Assembly: GCA_000787465.1 (NCBI GenBank)
Contig: JSYX01000080.1
Span: forward strand, 1 to 33,284
DNA length: 33,284 bases
DNA from: Thermomucor indicae-seudaticae
Taxonomy: Eukaryota; Mucoromycota; Mucoromycetes; Mucorales; Lichtheimiaceae
Direction of reading: 5' to 3'
Shown here piece after piece: positions 32,263-33,284 of this stretch. Below the pieces are notes generated by a model. That model had not been told where the DNA came from. It made no database searches and worked only from the letters and a program-made list of their open reading frames with translations. Position numbers and translations under genes: made by a program. How positions within the stretch are numbered: the stretch's first letter is position 1; every line of letters begins with the position of its first letter.

Positions 32263-32628
32263 ATGACACATACGTCAACCAGAGAGGATTACTGGGAGCA
32301 AGTTGCCAAGCAACTGGATGCAAACCATCAAAAGGTATATAGCTATCTTTGTTGACCACTACAATTATGGTTACATCTGAATCTTTAGCGCATGAAAGAC
32401 CTTGAGTTCGAAGCGGCAGTGCAAGAGACTGAACGTGTACTAATATGCCATGCCCAGGAACGCATACAGGGTAGGAAGGCAGTCGAGGAATCCGTGAGCG
32501 ATGGAAGCTCCTCGTCTTCCAGCCGCGAAAATTCGTCAGACACACAAGAGACTAAGCAGCTAAAGAAGTGGCGCAGGGCGTCAACCTTATCGCCGAATTA
32601 CAGATATGACACTGTGTTCCTCGAATAG
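32263..32628 (+). CDS. Small helical protein, unknown function; start uncertain
   Basis: Two exons, 32263-32334 and 32389-32628 (TAG at the end), are joined by a 54-nt GT-AG intron (gtatat ... atctttag) in phase 0. From the ATG at 32263 the product has 103 residues. A charged helix (REDYWEQVAKQLDANHQK, then RMKDLEFEAAVQETERVL) is followed by a poly-Ser linker and a basic end. The helix is amphipathic and may form a coiled coil. The frame is open to about 31984, with an earlier ATG near 32080, so the N-terminus may be longer. No family recognised. Confidence 0.42.
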
Positions 32629-32958
32629 TGTGTATTATATACCTTATGTCTGGATATGTGAAGGATGATGCAAGCAATAAACTTAAGGTAGACCTGTTAA
32701 TGAAGAAACGGTGGGTATGGAACATATGACGGTCATGGGATAAAAGTCGTACATAAGTCAAGGGAAATGGGACAATTCCAACATAACCAGCCTGGTTTCC
32801 CGATGCTTCTTAATCATCCATTTCTATGACGTTTCTTATAAGCTTCTACGTCCGACCTTTCGCGTGCATTTGATATTGTTCATTTGGAACAAATTTCGGC
32901 TTCCTCTGTGCAAGTGAATTCGACAGACACCAAACGAAACTGGTACCATGCAAAACCT
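32629..32958. other. Convergent gap near the right end
   Basis: 3' flanks of the two facing small genes; no other feature seen. Confidence 0.45.
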
Positions 32959-33284
32959 TCACTCAAAAGCCCAGAGTGATCTGACGAAGCAACACAAAGT
33001 AGCATCAAGAATCATAAAATATTTCGAGAACAGAGCGCCATAACGATTTGTAAAAACGTGCTGTAGGTCTGGCATCATTGAAATCATGCTGCGTGGGACG
33101 TGAAAGTGCATGGATGGCAAGCACTCAGGATTCAGTCCGTAATCGATGTTCGACAGTTTGTCCAGGACATTATTCATTTCTTCAAGCTACAGTGAGGACA
33201 CCTTTGCCCTTTTCATTCCAAACCGATCTTGTACAGCTAGCTATGCCGGTTAAATTCGTGTACGAATTTGACATTCTTCTCCAT
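32959..33284 (-). CDS. Small protein at the window edge, unknown function, possibly partial
   Basis: A minus-strand exon 33186-32959 follows a clear acceptor (cactgtag) and encodes LEEMNNVLDKLSNIDYGLNP, then a segment with SMHFHVPRSMISMMPDLQ. It can be joined in phase to 33284-33264, which starts with ATG at the very last bases of the window (donor gtacac), giving 82 residues. Because that ATG touches the edge, the gene may extend beyond it. The sequence looks like a helix followed by a conserved loop. I could not assign a family; a small chromatin or kinetochore subunit would fit the look but is a guess. Confidence 0.4.

Overview
The window looks like chromosomal DNA of an early-diverging filamentous fungus, most likely Mucoromycota. 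This is inferred, not searched. The support is many short introns (about 37-117 nt, GT-AG with one GC-AG), fungal-specific genes (DASH subunit Duo1, 1,3-beta-glucan synthase FKS, a Caf120/Skg3-type double-PH protein, a HAK/KUP potassium transporter) and a Ral-type small GTPase. I recognised no tRNA, rRNA, CRISPR array, complete transposon or bacterial-type feature. Most genes are spliced. I rebuilt exon chains by hand from splice sites and frame continuity and list the exon coordinates in each entry.

Layout. 1-213: last exon of a cyclin-like gene (+). 804-2031: low-confidence multi-exon membrane protein (+). 2618-3430: DASH subunit Duo1 (+). 5046-3853: four-span membrane protein with a polyproline tail (-). 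5207-5980: Nudix CoA diphosphatase-like enzyme (+), divergent from the tetraspan gene. 9032-6175: RasGEF with an N-terminal helical MIT/TPR-like module (-). 9493-10290: decayed reading frame. 11602-10444: NmrA-like protein (-). 12456-12739: relic of a glyoxalase/VOC gene. 13243-14032: Ral GTPase (+). 14692-20161: glucan synthase (+). 22883-20306: K+ transporter (-), tail to tail with the glucan synthase. 23913-23142: beta-trefoil lectin-like protein (-). 24651-26479: threonine synthase (+). 30019-26831: Caf120/Skg3-like protein (-). 31029-31339 and 32263-32628: two small unrecognised spliced genes (+). 33284-32959: another small gene at the right edge (-).

How the genes fit together. The middle third holds a RasGEF, a Ral GTPase and the cell-wall glucan synthase within about 14 kb. 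All three families act in polarised secretion or wall growth, so a functional neighbourhood is possible, but the co-location alone proves nothing. The other genes are unrelated housekeeping functions (threonine biosynthesis, K+ uptake, CoA-pool or nucleotide hygiene, kinetochore-microtubule attachment), as expected for an ordinary fungal gene-dense region. I saw no clear sign of an undescribed multi-gene system. The most distinctive items are the Ral GTPase with its nearby MIT-like RasGEF, the altered echinocandin hot spots of the glucan synthase, and the methionine-rich repeat tail of the Caf120-like protein.
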